From NCBI RefSeq assembly GCF_001425235.1, contig NZ_LMEA01000011.1, positions 620,001 to 684,000 of the forward strand: a stretch of DNA of 64,000 nucleotides, read 5' to 3'. Below the pieces are notes generated by a model. The model did not search any database. It was not told the origin of the DNA and was given only the letters and a program-made list of their open reading frames with translations. Below are positions 38,950-47,921 of the stretch, piece by piece. A program made the position numbers and the translations under genes. Within the stretch, counting starts at the first letter, position 1; every line of letters starts with the position of its first letter. Origin of the DNA: Devosia sp. Root413D1 (GTDB lineage Bacteria; Pseudomonadota; Alphaproteobacteria; Rhizobiales; Devosiaceae).

Positions 38950-40501
38950 CGGCCAGCTCCAGCTCAGCAGTCGGGGTGGTCGGCGCCTCGCCGTGGATGC
39001 CGCCCATCAGCAGGCCGATCTCCTCGATATCGGCGCCGGCGACCTCTATCGGTCGCGACAGCCGCCCCTCGTTGATCACCGCCAGCGTGTCGCACAGCGA
39101 CAGCAGCTCATCGAGATCCTGGCTGATCACCACGACCGCCGAACCCGCAGCCGCGAGGTCGACGATCGCCTGATGGATCGCCGCCGCCGCCCCGGCGTCG
39201 ACGCCCCAGGTCGGCTGGCTGACCACCAGCACGGCGGGCTTCTGGAGGATTTCCCGACCCATGATGTATTTCTGCAGGTTCCCGCCCGAGAGCGAACCCG
39301 CCATTGCGCCCGGCCCCAGCGCCTTGACGGCAAAGGCGGTGATCACCTCGCCGGCATAGGTCTTGGCCGCACCGGCCTTGATCAGTCCGGCACTGACCAT
39401 GCCGAGGCGGTCGCGGGCGGTGAGGATGGTATTGTCGGCGAGGCTGAATTCCGGCACTGCGGCATGCCCGTTGCGCTCTTCCGGCACGCTGGCCAGCCCC
39501 TTGAGCCGCCGTGACTTCGCCTGCAACTGCCCGACCGGTGCGCCATCGATGCTGATGGCCTCCGCATCGCCCGACAGCACCTCGCCCGACAGCGCCAGCA
39601 GCAGGGCATTCTGGCCGTTCCCGGCGACGCCTGCCACGCCGAAGATTTCGCCGCCGCGGACCGTGAAGTTGATGTCCTTGAGCGCGATACCGAACGGCCC
39701 GGCGCCGGGGATCGACAGCCGGCTGACCACCAGCTTCTCCGGCCCCAGCGACCGGCTGGCCGGCTTGGTGATTTCCTTGAGCCCGGCGCCGATCATCTTT
39801 TCGGCCATCGAGCGCGAGGTCTCGACCTTGGGATCGCAGGTATCGACCAGCTTGCCGCCACGCAGGATCGTCGCTGTATCGCACAGCGCTTTGATTTCGT
39901 GCAGCTTGTGCGAGATGTAGAGGATCGAGCACCCCTCCGACGCCAGTTGCCGCAGCACCACGAACAGCTGCTCCACCTCCTGCGGGGTGAGCACCGAGGT
40001 TGGCTCGTCCATGATCAGCAGTTTGGGGTTGAGCAGCAGCGCCCGCACGATCTCGATGCGCTGGCGTTCGCCCACCGACAGGGTGGAGACGGTTCGGTGC
40101 GGATCGAGCTTCAGCCCGTACTGCTCCATCACCTCGCGGATCCTCGCCTCGAGGTCGCGAGCGTGGATTTTGGCGTCCATCCCCAGCGCAATGTTCTCGA
40201 GCACCGTCATCGCCTCGAACAGCGAGAAATGCTGGAACACCATGCCGATGCCGAGCTTGCGGGCCGCCTTGGGGTTGCCGATGGTGAGCGCTTGGCCGTT
40301 CCAGCGGATTTCGCCGGCATCGGGCTGCATGATGCCGTAAATCATCTTGACCAGCGTCGACTTGCCGGCGCCGTTTTCACCGAGCAACGCGTGGATTTCG
40401 CCGGGCAGCACAGCAAACGAAACGCTGTCATTGGCGAGGACGCCGGGAAAGCGCTTGGTGATACCGGTCAATTGCAGACGCGGCGCGATGCTACTGTCCA
40501 A
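38939..40501 (-). CDS. Purine/nucleoside ABC transporter ATPase, two cassettes
   Basis: A 520-residue ATPase with two ABC domains. The first is complete: Walker A GENGAGKST, signature LSVGERQRIE, Walker B 'LLIMDEPTSVL'. The second has a degenerate Walker A ('GVAGNGQNALLLAL') but a good signature LSGGNLQKYI. This asymmetry is usual in RbsA/NupO-type subunits. It overlaps xdhC by 11 bases at its start, tying import to the xanthine dehydrogenase genes in one transcript. Confidence 0.93.
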   Translation of the reverse strand: MDSSIAPRLQLTGITKRFPGVLANDSVSFAVLPGEIHALLGENGAGKSTLVKMIYGIMQPDAGEIRWNGQALTIGNPKAARKLGIGMVFQHFSLFEAMTVLENIALGMDAKIHARDLEARIREVMEQYGLKLDPHRTVSTLSVGERQRIEIVRALLLNPKLLIMDEPTSVLTPQEVEQLFVVLRQLASEGCSILYISHKLHEIKALCDTATILRGGKLVDTCDPKVETSRSMAEKMIGAGLKEITKPASRSLGPEKLVVSRLSIPGAGPFGIALKDINFTVRGGEIFGVAGVAGNGQNALLLALSGEVLSGDAEAISIDGAPVGQLQAKSRRLKGLASVPEERNGHAAVPEFSLADNTILTARDRLGMVSAGLIKAGAAKTYAGEVITAFAVKALGPGAMAGSLSGGNLQKYIMGREILQKPAVLVVSQPTWGVDAGAAAAIHQAIVDLAAAGSAVVVISQDLDELLSLCDTLAVINEGRLSRPIEVAGADIEEIGLLMGGIHGEAPTTPTAELELADAH

Positions 40502-41372
40502 CAGCGGCTCCCGACTTCGTTACGGTGGCCGGCCGCGCCTTCAGATCTTCGACTTCCCGCCGGCCAATGTGGACCAGAATCTCGGCTGCCGCCAGCGCCG
40601 CGATGACCTCGGGCCGCTTGTCCCCAATCCCCTCTGGGAACGCCTGGCCGCCGATCGGCAGCACCAGCCGGTCGAGCGGCGCCGCCGGATAGCCCTCGCC
40701 CAGGTACCAGGACCGGAACCGCGCCCGCTTCGTCTTCGAGCCGACCATGCCGACATAGGGGGCATCAGCGCGCTGCAGCGCCTCGGCGGCGATGAGGAAA
40801 TCGAGCGCGTGGTCGTGCGTCAGGATGACGAAGCCACTGCCCGCGGGGGCCGAGCGCACCACCGCCTCGGGCATCGCCACGGCGTGGGTCTCGACGTTGT
40901 CGGGCAGGTTGGTGAGCTCGTCCGGCCGCGTATCGACCACATGCACCTTGAGCGGCAGCGCCGACAGCGCCCGGGCCAGGGCATGCCCGACATGGCCGGA
41001 ACCGAACAGATAGACATGCGGCCGCGCCGCCACCTCGGCCTCGAGCTTTTCGACCAGACGTCGCGTCTCAGCCGCCGTCACCCGCTTCAACGCCACATCC
41101 ACCCGACCGCCGCAGCACTGCCCGATCTCGGGCCCGAGCGGAATATCGAGGCTGTCCTCATGCTCACCGGCCCGCAGCACCTGCCGCGCCCTGTCAATCA
41201 CCATATACTCGAGCGCCCCACCCCCAATGGTGCCGACCTGCTCGTCCTCGGAGATCAGCATGAACGTCCCGGCCTCACGCGGCGACGAGCCGCGCACCGC
41301 AGTGAGTTCAGCGACGATAACCGCGGGATTGGCGGAGAGGAAGGATCTGAGGGTGGCTGGGGAGAGAGTCAT
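40491..41372 (-). CDS. xdhC: Xanthine dehydrogenase accessory protein XdhC
   Basis: A 293-residue XdhC-type protein: an N-terminal XdhC/CoxI domain with 'AVRGSSPREAGTFMLI' and 'GTIGGGALEYMVID', then a Rossmann domain 'VYLFGSGHVGHALARAL' and 'MVGSKTKRARF'. XdhC binds the molybdenum cofactor, supports its sulfuration and inserts it into XdhB. The two cysteines in 'GQCCGGRV' are at the place used for cofactor handling. ATG 41372 is preferred over a frame opening at 41549, since the latter would run through an intergenic repeat. It overlaps the transporter ATPase gene by 11 bases. Confidence 0.93.
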   Translation of the reverse strand: MTLSPATLRSFLSANPAVIVAELTAVRGSSPREAGTFMLISEDEQVGTIGGGALEYMVIDRARQVLRAGEHEDSLDIPLGPEIGQCCGGRVDVALKRVTAAETRRLVEKLEAEVAARPHVYLFGSGHVGHALARALSALPLKVHVVDTRPDELTNLPDNVETHAVAMPEAVVRSAPAGSGFVILTHDHALDFLIAAEALQRADAPYVGMVGSKTKRARFRSWYLGEGYPAAPLDRLVLPIGGQAFPEGIGDKRPEVIAALAAAEILVHIGRREVEDLKARPATVTKSGAAVGQ

Positions 41373-41382
41373 CGTGGGGCCT

Positions 41383-41503
41383 CCCCCTCCCCAACCCTCC
41401 CCGCGAGGGGGAGGGTGCCGGCTGGTGGTTGGAGTGAGATCGAGCCGCAAACTCGATGCGGCACCTCCCCCTCGACGGGGGAGGTTGGGAGGGGGTGCGT
41501 GGC
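41383..41503. repeat. Intergenic inverted repeat
   Basis: CTCCCCCTCCCCAACCCTCC..GAGGGGGAGG and a distal CCTCCCCCTCGACGGGGGAG form a nested hairpin in the 142-base gap between xdhB and xdhC. It may lower expression of the downstream genes relative to xdhAB. Confidence 0.8.
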
Positions 41504-41514
41504 GAGCACCGGGC

Positions 41515-43845
41515 TCACGTACTCGCCCTCGCCCGCCGCATCCGCTCAACCCCCATCAGCACCCGCTCGGGCGTTGCCGGCATATCAAGCTGCGGGGCGA
41601 CCTTGTAATCGGCCACCGATGCCACCGCCATCGACAGCGCTTCGACCACCGAATAGCCGAGCACCAGCGGCGGTTCGCCGACGGCCTTCGACCGTCCGAT
41701 CGCCGGCTCCTTGTTGATGCTCCATTCGGCCAGCCGCACGTTGAAGATGCGCGGCACGTCGGAAGCGAGCGGGATCTTGTAGGTCGACGGCGCGTGAGTG
41801 CGCAGCTGGCCCTTGCCGTCCCACCACAGTTCCTCGGTGGTGAGCCAGCCCATCCCCTGGATGAAGCCGCCTTCCACCTGGCCGATATCGATGGCCGGGT
41901 TGAGCGAGCGGCCGACATCCTCGAGCACGTCCGAGCGATCCACCTGATACTCGCCGGTCAGCGTGTCGATGGTCACCTCCGACGCCGCCGCGCCATAGGC
42001 GAAATAATAGAACGGGTGGCCGCGCCCGGTAGTGCGATCCCAGTGAATCTTCGGCGTCTTGTAGAACCCAGCGGCGCTCAGCTGCACCCGGTTCATCCAG
42101 CAGGACGTCGCCAACTCATCGAACGGCACGAACTGCTGGCCGGCCCGGATACCGCCGAACTCCCACTGCACGTCCTTGGGCTCGACCTCGTAGATGAAGG
42201 CCGCATGCGCCGCCATCCGGGCCTTGATCTGGTTGGCCGCATCGAGCGCCGCCATGGCGTTGAGATCGGTGCCGGAGGAGGCCGCCGTCGCCGAGGTGTT
42301 GGGCACCTTGCCGGTATTGCTGGCGGTGATCTGCACCCGCTCGACCGGCACGCCGAACGCATCGGCCACCACCTGCATCACCTTGATATGGAGCCCCTGT
42401 CCCATCTCGGTGCCGCCATGGCTCAGATGGATCGAGCCATCGCGATAGACATGCACCAATGCCCCGGCCTGGTTGTGCCAGGTGGCGGTGAACGAGATGC
42501 CGAACTTCACCGGCACCATGGCGATGCCCTTTTTCAAGACCTTGCTGGTCTTGTTGAAGGCAAGGATCGCCTGGCGCCGCGCCTGGTAGTCGGAGCTCTG
42601 CTCGAGATCCTCGATCACCCGGTGGATGACATTGTCCTCCACCACCTGGTGGTAGGGCGTCACGTTGTTGTTGTCGGTGCCGTAAAAATTGGCCTTGCGG
42701 ATCTCCAGGGGGTCCTTGCCCAGCGCATAGGCGATGTCTTCGATCCAGCGCTCGGCTGCGATGATCCCCTGCGGGCCACCAAAGCCGCGGAAGGCGGTAT
42801 TCGACACCGTGTTGGTGAACAGCGGCAGCGAGTTCACCTTCACCGTCGGGTACCAATAGGCGTTGTCGCAATGGAACAACGCCCGGTCGGTCACCGGGCC
42901 GGAGAGGTCGGCCGAATAGCCCGAGCGTGCCGCATAGGTGGCGGTCACCGCCTGGATCTTGCCGTCGCTATTGTAGCCGACATCGTAGTCGACGACGAAA
43001 TCGTGGCGCTTGCCAGTGATCTGGAAATCGTCGTCGCGGTCCGGGCGGATCTTCACCGCCTTGTTGAGCTTCTTGGCCGCGACTGCGGCCACCACGGCGA
43101 ACAGGTTCCCCTGGGTTTCCTTGCCGCCGAAGCCGCCGCCCATGCGGCGCATGTTCACCGTCACCGCGGCATGCGGCACGCCGAGCACCTGCGCCACCAT
43201 CACCTGGATTTCGGTCGGGTGCTGGCTCGAGACCTGCAGCGTGATCTCGTCGTCTTCGCCGGGGATGGCAAGCGCCGCCTGGCTTTCGAGGTAGAAATGC
43301 TCCTGCCCGCCGATCCGCACCCGGCCCCTGGCCCGATGCTGTGAAGCCGCGAAGCCGGCTTCGACATCGCCGCGTTCGAGCTTCAAGGGCTCGGTGACGA
43401 GCTTGCCGCCCGCCGCCACCGCCGCATCCACATCGGTGACATGCGGCAGCTCGCGATACTCGATCTTGGCGAGCTTGGCCGCCCGCCGCGCCGCCTCGCG
43501 CGTTTCGCCGATCACCGCGAACAGTGGCTGGCCCCAGGTGACCACCCGGGTGGTGGCGAACACCGGCTCGTCATGCTTATGCACCGAGCTGACGTCGTTC
43601 TCGGCCGGAATATCCTCGCCGGTGAGGACGCCCACCACGCCGGGGGCAGCGCGTACCGCATCGAGGTTCATCGAGGCGATATCGGCATGCGCCTTGGTGG
43701 AAAGCCCGAGATAGGCGTGCAGCGTGCCCTCCGGCTCGACCAGATCGTCGATATAGTCAGCGCGGCCGGCCACCTGCTTGATGGCAGAGTCATGCTTGAC
43801 CGAGAGATGCAGCGGCGAGGTGGTGATGGGGGATTGCTTGTTCAT
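41515..43845 (-). CDS. xdhB: Xanthine dehydrogenase large subunit (molybdopterin)
   Basis: A 776-residue molybdenum hydroxylase subunit. It has 'RRMGGGFGGKETQ' (MPT-binding loop), 'FRGFGGPQG' with the substrate-orienting Arg, 'HGGTEMGQGLHIK', and the catalytic Glu in 'KAVGEPPLVLG'. With XdhA it oxidises hypoxanthine to xanthine and xanthine to urate with NAD+. The family-consistent start is ATG 43845 (MNKQSPITTSPLHLSVKHDS), giving a 4-base ATGA overlap with xdhA. Confidence 0.97.
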   Translation of the reverse strand: MNKQSPITTSPLHLSVKHDSAIKQVAGRADYIDDLVEPEGTLHAYLGLSTKAHADIASMNLDAVRAAPGVVGVLTGEDIPAENDVSSVHKHDEPVFATTRVVTWGQPLFAVIGETREAARRAAKLAKIEYRELPHVTDVDAAVAAGGKLVTEPLKLERGDVEAGFAASQHRARGRVRIGGQEHFYLESQAALAIPGEDDEITLQVSSQHPTEIQVMVAQVLGVPHAAVTVNMRRMGGGFGGKETQGNLFAVVAAVAAKKLNKAVKIRPDRDDDFQITGKRHDFVVDYDVGYNSDGKIQAVTATYAARSGYSADLSGPVTDRALFHCDNAYWYPTVKVNSLPLFTNTVSNTAFRGFGGPQGIIAAERWIEDIAYALGKDPLEIRKANFYGTDNNNVTPYHQVVEDNVIHRVIEDLEQSSDYQARRQAILAFNKTSKVLKKGIAMVPVKFGISFTATWHNQAGALVHVYRDGSIHLSHGGTEMGQGLHIKVMQVVADAFGVPVERVQITASNTGKVPNTSATAASSGTDLNAMAALDAANQIKARMAAHAAFIYEVEPKDVQWEFGGIRAGQQFVPFDELATSCWMNRVQLSAAGFYKTPKIHWDRTTGRGHPFYYFAYGAAASEVTIDTLTGEYQVDRSDVLEDVGRSLNPAIDIGQVEGGFIQGMGWLTTEELWWDGKGQLRTHAPSTYKIPLASDVPRIFNVRLAEWSINKEPAIGRSKAVGEPPLVLGYSVVEALSMAVASVADYKVAPQLDMPATPERVLMGVERMRRARAST

Positions 43846-45305
43846 GCCACCTCCCTCGTCAGCCGCTCGCCCTCGCCGGTGGTCTCGAGGAAGAAGCGGC
43901 GGAGCAGGTTCTGCGCCGCCAGCAGGCGATATTCCGCCGAGGCGCGCATATCGGTGAGGGGCTGGTAGTCCTCGGCAAAAGCCGGGATTGCCGCCTCGAC
44001 TGTCGCCACAGTCCACGCCTTGCCCACGAGCGCCGCTTCCACCGCCTTGGCCCGCTTCGGCGTTGCCGCCATGCCGCCATAGGCGATGGTGATGGCGGCG
44101 ACCTTGCCGCCCTCGAGCTTCAGTCGATAGGCGCCACAGAGAGCCGAGATGTCCTCGTCCTTGCGCTTGGTGATCTTGTAGCAGGCGAACTGCTCGCCCT
44201 CGGGAAGCGACGGGATGGTGACGGCCTCGACGAACTCGCCGGGCTGCCGGTCCTGCTTGCCGTAGGCGATGAAGAAATCCTCGAGCTTCACCTCCCGGCG
44301 GGTCTCGCCTTTCCTCAGCGTGATCGAGGCGCCGAGCGCGATCAACGGCGGCGGCGTGTCGCCGATCGGCGAGCCATTGGCGATATTGGCGCCGATGGTG
44401 CCCATATTGCGCACCTGCTGGCCGCCGATGCGCATCCAGAGTTCGGTAAGCTGCGGGAAACTCCCCGTCACCGCGGCGGTGGCGGCGGAATAGGTCACCC
44501 CTGCCCCGAGTTTCAGCGCGCTTTCGCTTGCCTCGATGCCGTGCAGCTCAGCGATATCGCCGATGAAGATCATCGGCCCGATATCGCGCATGAACTTGGT
44601 CACCCAGAGCCCGACATCGGTAGCGCCCGACACCAGCGTCCCCTGAGGGTTGGCAGCATAGACCTCGGCGAGATCGTCGGCCGAAGCCGGCACGATCAGC
44701 CGGCCCCTGCCTTCGCCGATTTCCACGCGCCGCCCATCGCGCAGCGCCTCGAGCCGCGCCTTGATCGCCTGCCGCTCGATCACCAGCGGATCGGCCACCA
44801 CCGTGCCATAGGCCGAGATCGACTGGCCGGCCTTGATGATCGGGGAGTAGCCGGTGCAGCGGCAGAGGTTCCCCTGCAGCGCCACCTCGATATCGCTCAC
44901 CGAGGGGTCGGCGTTCTGCATCCACATGCCGTAGAGGGACATCACGATGCCCGGGGTGCAGAAGCCGCACTGGCTGCCGTGGTGCTCGACCATCGCCTGC
45001 TGCACCGGGTGCAGCGGCCCATTGGCGGCCGAGAGGTGCTCGACCGTCACCACATGCGTTGCATCAAGCGATCCGACGAAGCAGATGCAGGCATTGACGG
45101 ATTCGTAAACCAGCTCGCCCGAAGTCACTCGACCGACCAGCACCGTGCAGGCGCCGCAATCGCCCTCGGCGCAGCCTTCCTTCGAGCCGGTCATACGCCG
45201 GTCGAGGCGAAGGAAATCGAGCAGCGTACGGGTCGCCGAAATCTCGTCCAGCACGACGTCCTGGTCGTTGAGGATGAAGCGCAGCTGGCTCCGGATTTCG
45301 GTCAT
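43842..45305 (-). CDS. xdhA: Xanthine dehydrogenase small subunit (2Fe-2S/FAD)
   Basis: A 487-residue subunit. The plant-type [2Fe-2S] ligands are in 'GCAEGDCGACTV', and the second cluster has 'QCGFCTPGIVMS' with 'LCRCTGYSPII'. The FAD domain has 'LVSGATDVGLWVTK' and 'TIGANIANGSPIGDTPP'. It transfers electrons from the Mo centre in XdhB to NAD+. It overlaps uraH by one base and xdhB by four, so the three are co-expressed. Confidence 0.97.
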   Translation of the reverse strand: MTEIRSQLRFILNDQDVVLDEISATRTLLDFLRLDRRMTGSKEGCAEGDCGACTVLVGRVTSGELVYESVNACICFVGSLDATHVVTVEHLSAANGPLHPVQQAMVEHHGSQCGFCTPGIVMSLYGMWMQNADPSVSDIEVALQGNLCRCTGYSPIIKAGQSISAYGTVVADPLVIERQAIKARLEALRDGRRVEIGEGRGRLIVPASADDLAEVYAANPQGTLVSGATDVGLWVTKFMRDIGPMIFIGDIAELHGIEASESALKLGAGVTYSAATAAVTGSFPQLTELWMRIGGQQVRNMGTIGANIANGSPIGDTPPPLIALGASITLRKGETRREVKLEDFFIAYGKQDRQPGEFVEAVTIPSLPEGEQFACYKITKRKDEDISALCGAYRLKLEGGKVAAITIAYGGMAATPKRAKAVEAALVGKAWTVATVEAAIPAFAEDYQPLTDMRASAEYRLLAAQNLLRRFFLETTGEGERLTREVA

Positions 45306-45661
45306 CAGCTTCCCCGGTAAGTCGAATATCCGTACGGCGAGACGAGCAGCGGCACGTGGTAATGCGCCGCCTCGCTTATCGTGAACCGCACCGGCACCGT
45401 GTCGAGGAACGGGTTCTCGAGGTTGACGCCGATCCGCTCGAAATACTGCCCCACATGGAAGATCAGCTCATAGCTGCCCAGGTGGAAGCGGTCGCCTTCC
45501 AGCAGCGGTTGGTCCACCCGCCCATCGGCATTGGTGTGTCCGGACCATATATGGTGCGTATGGTCGCCATGGACCATAAGCAAGTCGAGCCGCATGCCGG
45601 CTGCTGGCTTGCCATGCGTCGTATCGAGTACGTGCGTCGTCAGGCGTGCTGAACCCGCCAT
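45305..45661 (-). CDS. uraH: 5-hydroxyisourate hydrolase (HIUase)
   Basis: A 118-residue transthyretin-like protein. The diagnostic N-terminal 'LTTHVLDTTHGKPAAGM' and the C-terminal tetrapeptide YRGS are both present, together with the catalytic His set. It hydrolyses 5-hydroxyisourate from PuuD to OHCU. First gene of the leftward xdh-transport-puuD series and divergent from the puuE-uraD fusion, whose C-terminal domain performs the next step. Confidence 0.96.
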   Translation of the reverse strand: MAGSARLTTHVLDTTHGKPAAGMRLDLLMVHGDHTHHIWSGHTNADGRVDQPLLEGDRFHLGSYELIFHVGQYFERIGVNLENPFLDTVPVRFTISEAAHYHVPLLVSPYGYSTYRGS

Positions 45662-45791
45662 AGTCTAGTCCCTTCACCCTGCGCGCCGGATCGCCCCCGC
45701 GGCTCCCGCTTGCCGTTGAGGCATAACCCTTGGATTGCCCGACTATTGAGCATATTCGCCTCCGTTCCAAGGGGGTGCCCGGCAGTTTTTT

Positions 45792-45801
45792 ACCAACTGG
45801 T
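45792..45801. promoter_or_regulatory. Operator-like palindrome between uraH and puuE
   Basis: ACCA-AC-TGGT, extended by a T-rich flank on each side (TTTTTTACCAACTGGTCCA), in the 208-base divergent gap. It is the only clear small palindrome there. No regulator gene lies inside the island, so the protein that binds is unknown. Confidence 0.4.
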
Positions 45802-45869
45802 CCACTTTTGCCGCCCTTGCATCGCGGCATGGCGCTCGTGATAAATCGGGAACCAACCAAGAGGTGCCC

Positions 45870-47288
45870 ATGATGCGTTATCCCCGGAACCTGCAGGGCT
45901 ACGGCCCGAATCCGCCGGATGCGCAATGGCCCGGCGGCGCGCATATCGCGGTGCAGTTCGTCCTCAACTACGAGGAAGGCGGCGAGAACAACATCCTGCA
46001 TGGCGATGCGGCGTCCGAGGCCTTCCTCGTCGATGTGATCGGCGCCGTGCCGTGGCCGGGCAAGCGCCACTGGAATGTCGAGTCGATGTATGAGTACGGC
46101 GCCCGCGCCGGCTTCTGGCGCCTGCATCGGCTGTTCACCGGCCTGAACCTGCCGGTCACCGTCTATGGAGTCGCCACCGCGCTGCAGCGCTCGCCCGAGC
46201 AGGTCAAGGCCATGCTCGACGCCGACTGGGAGATCGCCAGCCACGGGCTCAAGTGGATCGACTACAAGGATTACGACATCGAGCACGAGCGCGAGGATCT
46301 GCACGCCGCGATCAGGATGCACACCGAGGTCACTGGCGCCCGCCCCACCGGCTGGTATTGCGGCCGCACCTCAGTGAACACCGTCGATCTCGCCAGCGAG
46401 GAAGGCGGCTTCACCTATGTCTCCGACACCTATGACGACGACCTGCCCTATTACCGCGAGCATTTCGGCAGCCCGCAGCTGATCATCCCCTATTCGCTCG
46501 CCACCAACGACATGCGCTTCACCACCGCGTCGGGCTTCGCCAATGGCGAGGAATATTTCCAGCTGCTGAAAGACACGTTCGACGTGCTCTACGCCGAGGG
46601 CGAAGCCGGCGCACCCAAGATGATGTCGCTGGGGCTGCATTGCCGGCTGGTCGGCATGCCCGGGCGCTTTGCCGGGCTCAAGCGTTTCGTCGAGTACATT
46701 ATGGAGAAGGACAAGGTCTGGATCGCCAAGCGGATCGATATCGCCGAGCACTGGCTGCAGACCCACCCCTACGTGAAGCCGGAGATCGTTCCGTCGGAGC
46801 TGGCGCTCGACGATTTCACCCAGCTGTTCGGCAATGTGTTCGAGCACTCCGAATGGGTGGCCGAGCGCGCCCACAAGCGCGAAATGGGCCCGGCCCACGA
46901 TACGGCCACCGGCCTTCATGCCCTGATGAGCCAGGTGTTCCGTGCCGCGACGAGCGCCGAGCGGCTGGCCGTCCTCATCGCCCACCCCGACCTCGCCGGC
47001 AAGCTCGCGGCGGCCAAGCGCCTCACCTCGGAATCCGAGTCCGAGCAGGCCTCGGCCGGGCTCGATGCGCTCACCGATGCCGAGCGGACGAGCTTCGGCA
47101 AGATGAACGCCGCCTATGTCGAGAAGTTCGGCTTCCCCTTCATCATCGCGGTGCGCGACAACACCAAGGCCCAGATCATGGCAGCGTTCGAAAAGCGCCT
47201 CGCCAACGATCGGGACACCGAGTTCGCCACCGCCTGCCGGCAGGTGGAGCGGATCGCAGAACTGCGCATTGGGCAGATTCTGGGCTGA
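45870..47288 (+). CDS. puuE: Fused allantoinase PuuE / OHCU decarboxylase UraD
   Basis: A 472-residue two-domain enzyme. Residues about 1-300 are a PuuE-type (polysaccharide-deacetylase fold) allantoinase: 'FVLNYEEGGENNILHGDA', 'EIASHGLKWIDYKDYD', 'GWYCGRTSVNTVDLASEEGG'. From about residue 308 an OHCU decarboxylase domain follows: 'FGNVFEHSEWVAERA', 'LIAHPDLAGKLA', 'SEQASAGLDALT', 'EKFGFPFIIAVRDN'. OHCU decarboxylase yields S-allantoin, which the N-terminal domain hydrolyses to allantoate, so the fusion joins consecutive steps. Start ATG 45870 or 45873, after GAGG. Separate puuE and uraD genes are usual elsewhere. Confidence 0.94.
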   Translation: MMRYPRNLQGYGPNPPDAQWPGGAHIAVQFVLNYEEGGENNILHGDAASEAFLVDVIGAVPWPGKRHWNVESMYEYGARAGFWRLHRLFTGLNLPVTVYGVATALQRSPEQVKAMLDADWEIASHGLKWIDYKDYDIEHEREDLHAAIRMHTEVTGARPTGWYCGRTSVNTVDLASEEGGFTYVSDTYDDDLPYYREHFGSPQLIIPYSLATNDMRFTTASGFANGEEYFQLLKDTFDVLYAEGEAGAPKMMSLGLHCRLVGMPGRFAGLKRFVEYIMEKDKVWIAKRIDIAEHWLQTHPYVKPEIVPSELALDDFTQLFGNVFEHSEWVAERAHKREMGPAHDTATGLHALMSQVFRAATSAERLAVLIAHPDLAGKLAAAKRLTSESESEQASAGLDALTDAERTSFGKMNAAYVEKFGFPFIIAVRDNTKAQIMAAFEKRLANDRDTEFATACRQVERIAELRIGQILG

Positions 47289-47312
47289 GACGGACCGCCT
47301 GTCCGGTGCGGG

Positions 47313-47424
47313 CTGACCCCCACCCCTGTCCCCTCCCCGCAAGGGGGAGGGAGACCCTCACACTGGCATCGTAGTCTGCGTCTCCCTCCCCCTTGCGGGG
47401 AGGGATCAAGGGTGGGGGTCAGCC
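47313..47424. repeat. Dispersed palindromic repeat, family E
   Basis: ACCCCCACCCCTGTCCCCTC and reverse complement, loop GAGACCCTCACACTGGCATC..GTCTGCGTCTC, related to 13206 and 32820. It probably terminates the puuE transcript. Confidence 0.85.
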
Positions 47425-47460
47425 CGCACCGGCCTATCGTCATGCTCACGCACACCCCGC

Positions 47461-47517
47461 TTGACATCCCCCACGACATCAATCATAACCATCTCGTTAT
47501 ATAGCGAACAGGTTATG
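47461..47517 (+). promoter_or_regulatory. Promoter and operator candidate of the first arsR operon
   Basis: TTGACA (47461-47466), 17 bases, CATAAC (47484-47489) forms a sigma70-like promoter. CATAACC (47484-47490) and GGTTATG (47511-47517) are inverted arms around a quasi-palindrome TCGTTATATAGCGA (47494-47507), a plausible ArsR operator just before the start codon. Confidence 0.55.
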
Positions 47518-47519
47518 AA

Positions 47520-47876
47520 ATGCAGCCCAACCAGCACCAGCTCGATCTCACCTTTGCCGCCCTCGCCGATCCGACCCGGCGGGCGATCCTGGCGCGGCTG
47601 GCCGAGGGCGATGCGTCGGTGAACGAGCTGGCGGCGCCGTTCGAGATGAGCCAGCCGGCCATTTCCAAGCACATCAAGGTGCTGGAGAATGCTGGCCTCG
47701 TCTCACGCGGCAAGGATGCGCAGCGGCGCCCGGTGAAGATCGAGGCGCTGCCGCTGGCCGATGCGGTCGGCTGGCTCGAGAACTATCGTAAGTTCTGGGA
47801 GCAGAGCTACCAGCGGCTCGACACCCTGCTCGACGAGTTGCAGCGCTTCGCCCCCCAAGGAAACAAGAAAAACTGA
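47520..47876 (+). CDS. ArsR family transcriptional regulator
   Basis: A 118-residue winged-helix regulator: 'FAALADPTRRAILARLAEGD', 'SVNELAAPFEMSQPAISKHI' followed by 'KVLENAGLVSRGKDAQRRPV'. No cysteine metal site is visible, which matches the subgroup of ArsR proteins that precede SRPBCC/AHSA1 genes and sense an unknown non-metal signal. It is the first gene of a six-gene rightward run ending at 52014. Confidence 0.9.
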   Translation: MQPNQHQLDLTFAALADPTRRAILARLAEGDASVNELAAPFEMSQPAISKHIKVLENAGLVSRGKDAQRRPVKIEALPLADAVGWLENYRKFWEQSYQRLDTLLDELQRFAPQGNKKN

Positions 47877-47921
47877 CCGACAAGAAGAACTGAACCACAA
47901 GAAGACCAGAGGAGACGCCCC

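Noticed and set aside
41227-43344. Long open frame (705 codons) antisense to xdhB
   Set aside because: It lies wholly opposite a highly conserved gene, has Arg/His-rich low-complexity composition and no recognisable domain. This is a normal by-product of high third-position GC.
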